Positions 63,902 to 64,000 of a stretch of 64,000 nucleotides of DNA are shown here, piece after piece. This stretch comes from Gymnopilus junonius. Its lineage: Eukaryota; Basidiomycota; Agaricomycetes; Agaricales; Galerinaceae. Location of the stretch: NCBI GenBank assembly GCA_015501075.1, contig JADNYJ010000032.1, positions 124,001 through 188,000 of the forward strand, written 5' to 3'. The notes below the pieces were generated by a model that made no database searches, was not told the DNA's origin, and saw only the letters and a list, made by a program, of their open reading frames with translations. Position numbers and translations under genes: made by a program. Each line of letters opens with the position of its first letter. The first letter of the stretch is position 1.

Positions 63902-64000
63902 ATGTCGCCCAAGCAGGACTCCATCCTCCCAACCCACCTCCTCCAGGTCTCAGCAGCGTCCGTAACAGAATGACAAGCCCTGCAGCACATCCACCCACAA
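63902..64000 (+). CDS. Possible first exon of a gene cut by the window end
   Basis: An ATG at 63902 opens MSPKQDSILPTHLLQVSAAS, after a pyrimidine-rich leader (CAATTCTATTTCCTCCCTAC), and reaches a stop at 63971-63973 unless a GTAACA donor is used just before it. It sits 199 bases from the vWA gene and points away from it. Little can be said from about 20 codons. Confidence 0.3.

Overview
The window is nuclear DNA of a filamentous basidiomycete, most likely an Agaricomycete. Genes are split by many short introns (about 45-80 nt, GT..AG, often with a CTRAC/CTAAT branch site). Intergenic spaces are short in the gene-rich parts. Proteins are typical of mushroom-forming fungi: Rsp5-like HECT ligase, Zn2Cys6 proteins, an Ecl1-type zinc protein and an OGFr-domain protein. 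Product calls come from reading conserved motifs by eye; no database search was run.

Layout. 1.5-2.2 kb: small secreted protein (+). 2.8-5.8 kb: C2-WW-HECT ubiquitin ligase, Rsp5/NEDD4 type (-). 6.5-7.7 kb: Rpf2 Brix protein (-), head-to-head with a DUF202 membrane protein (+, 8.1-9.1 kb). 9.5-10.4 kb: ribosomal protein uL22 (-), divergent from an unrecognised gene (+, 10.7-11.9 kb). 11.9-33.4 kb: a gene-poor stretch in which the only convincing gene is an Ecl1-domain protein (-, 21.8-23.2 kb). 33.4-34.4 kb: OGFr-domain protein (+). 36.1-38.3 kb: AidB-like acyl-CoA dehydrogenase (+). 38.5-39.2 kb: proteasome chaperone Nas2/PSMD9 (-). 39.5-40.6 kb: thiazole synthase THI4 (-). 41.6-42.7 kb: chorismate mutase (+). 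43.1-50.5 kb: a one-strand block of two atypical septin GTPases alternating with two Zn2Cys6 loci (-). 50.8-54.3 kb: dihydroxy-acid dehydratase (+). 55.6-57.7 kb: RIO1 kinase (-), divergent from a small polytopic membrane protein (+). 59.1-61.5 kb: WD40-cyclophilin PPWD1 type (+). 62.0-63.7 kb: vWA-domain protein (-). The far end may hold the start of another gene.

Functional themes: ribosome synthesis (Rpf2, uL22, Rio1), protein turnover (Rsp5, Nas2), splicing (PPWD1-like), amino-acid and vitamin synthesis (DHAD, chorismate mutase, THI4). These are housekeeping genes and do not form one pathway cluster.

Two things stand out. First, at 43-50.5 kb, Zn2Cys6 and septin genes alternate on one strand. 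The downstream septin reads through, after a normal intron, into a double Zn2Cys6 protein with no stop codon. All three zinc clusters carry an intron at the same codon and phase, and both septins share the same loop insertions and an ARAD version of the G4 motif. Second, many otherwise well-conserved genes carry apparent single-base losses, often in G or C runs. Because essential genes are hit and the losses lie next to perfectly conserved protein, base-level assembly error is the more likely cause than gene death. CDS spans below therefore give the start and stop of the homologous gene even where the frame breaks.
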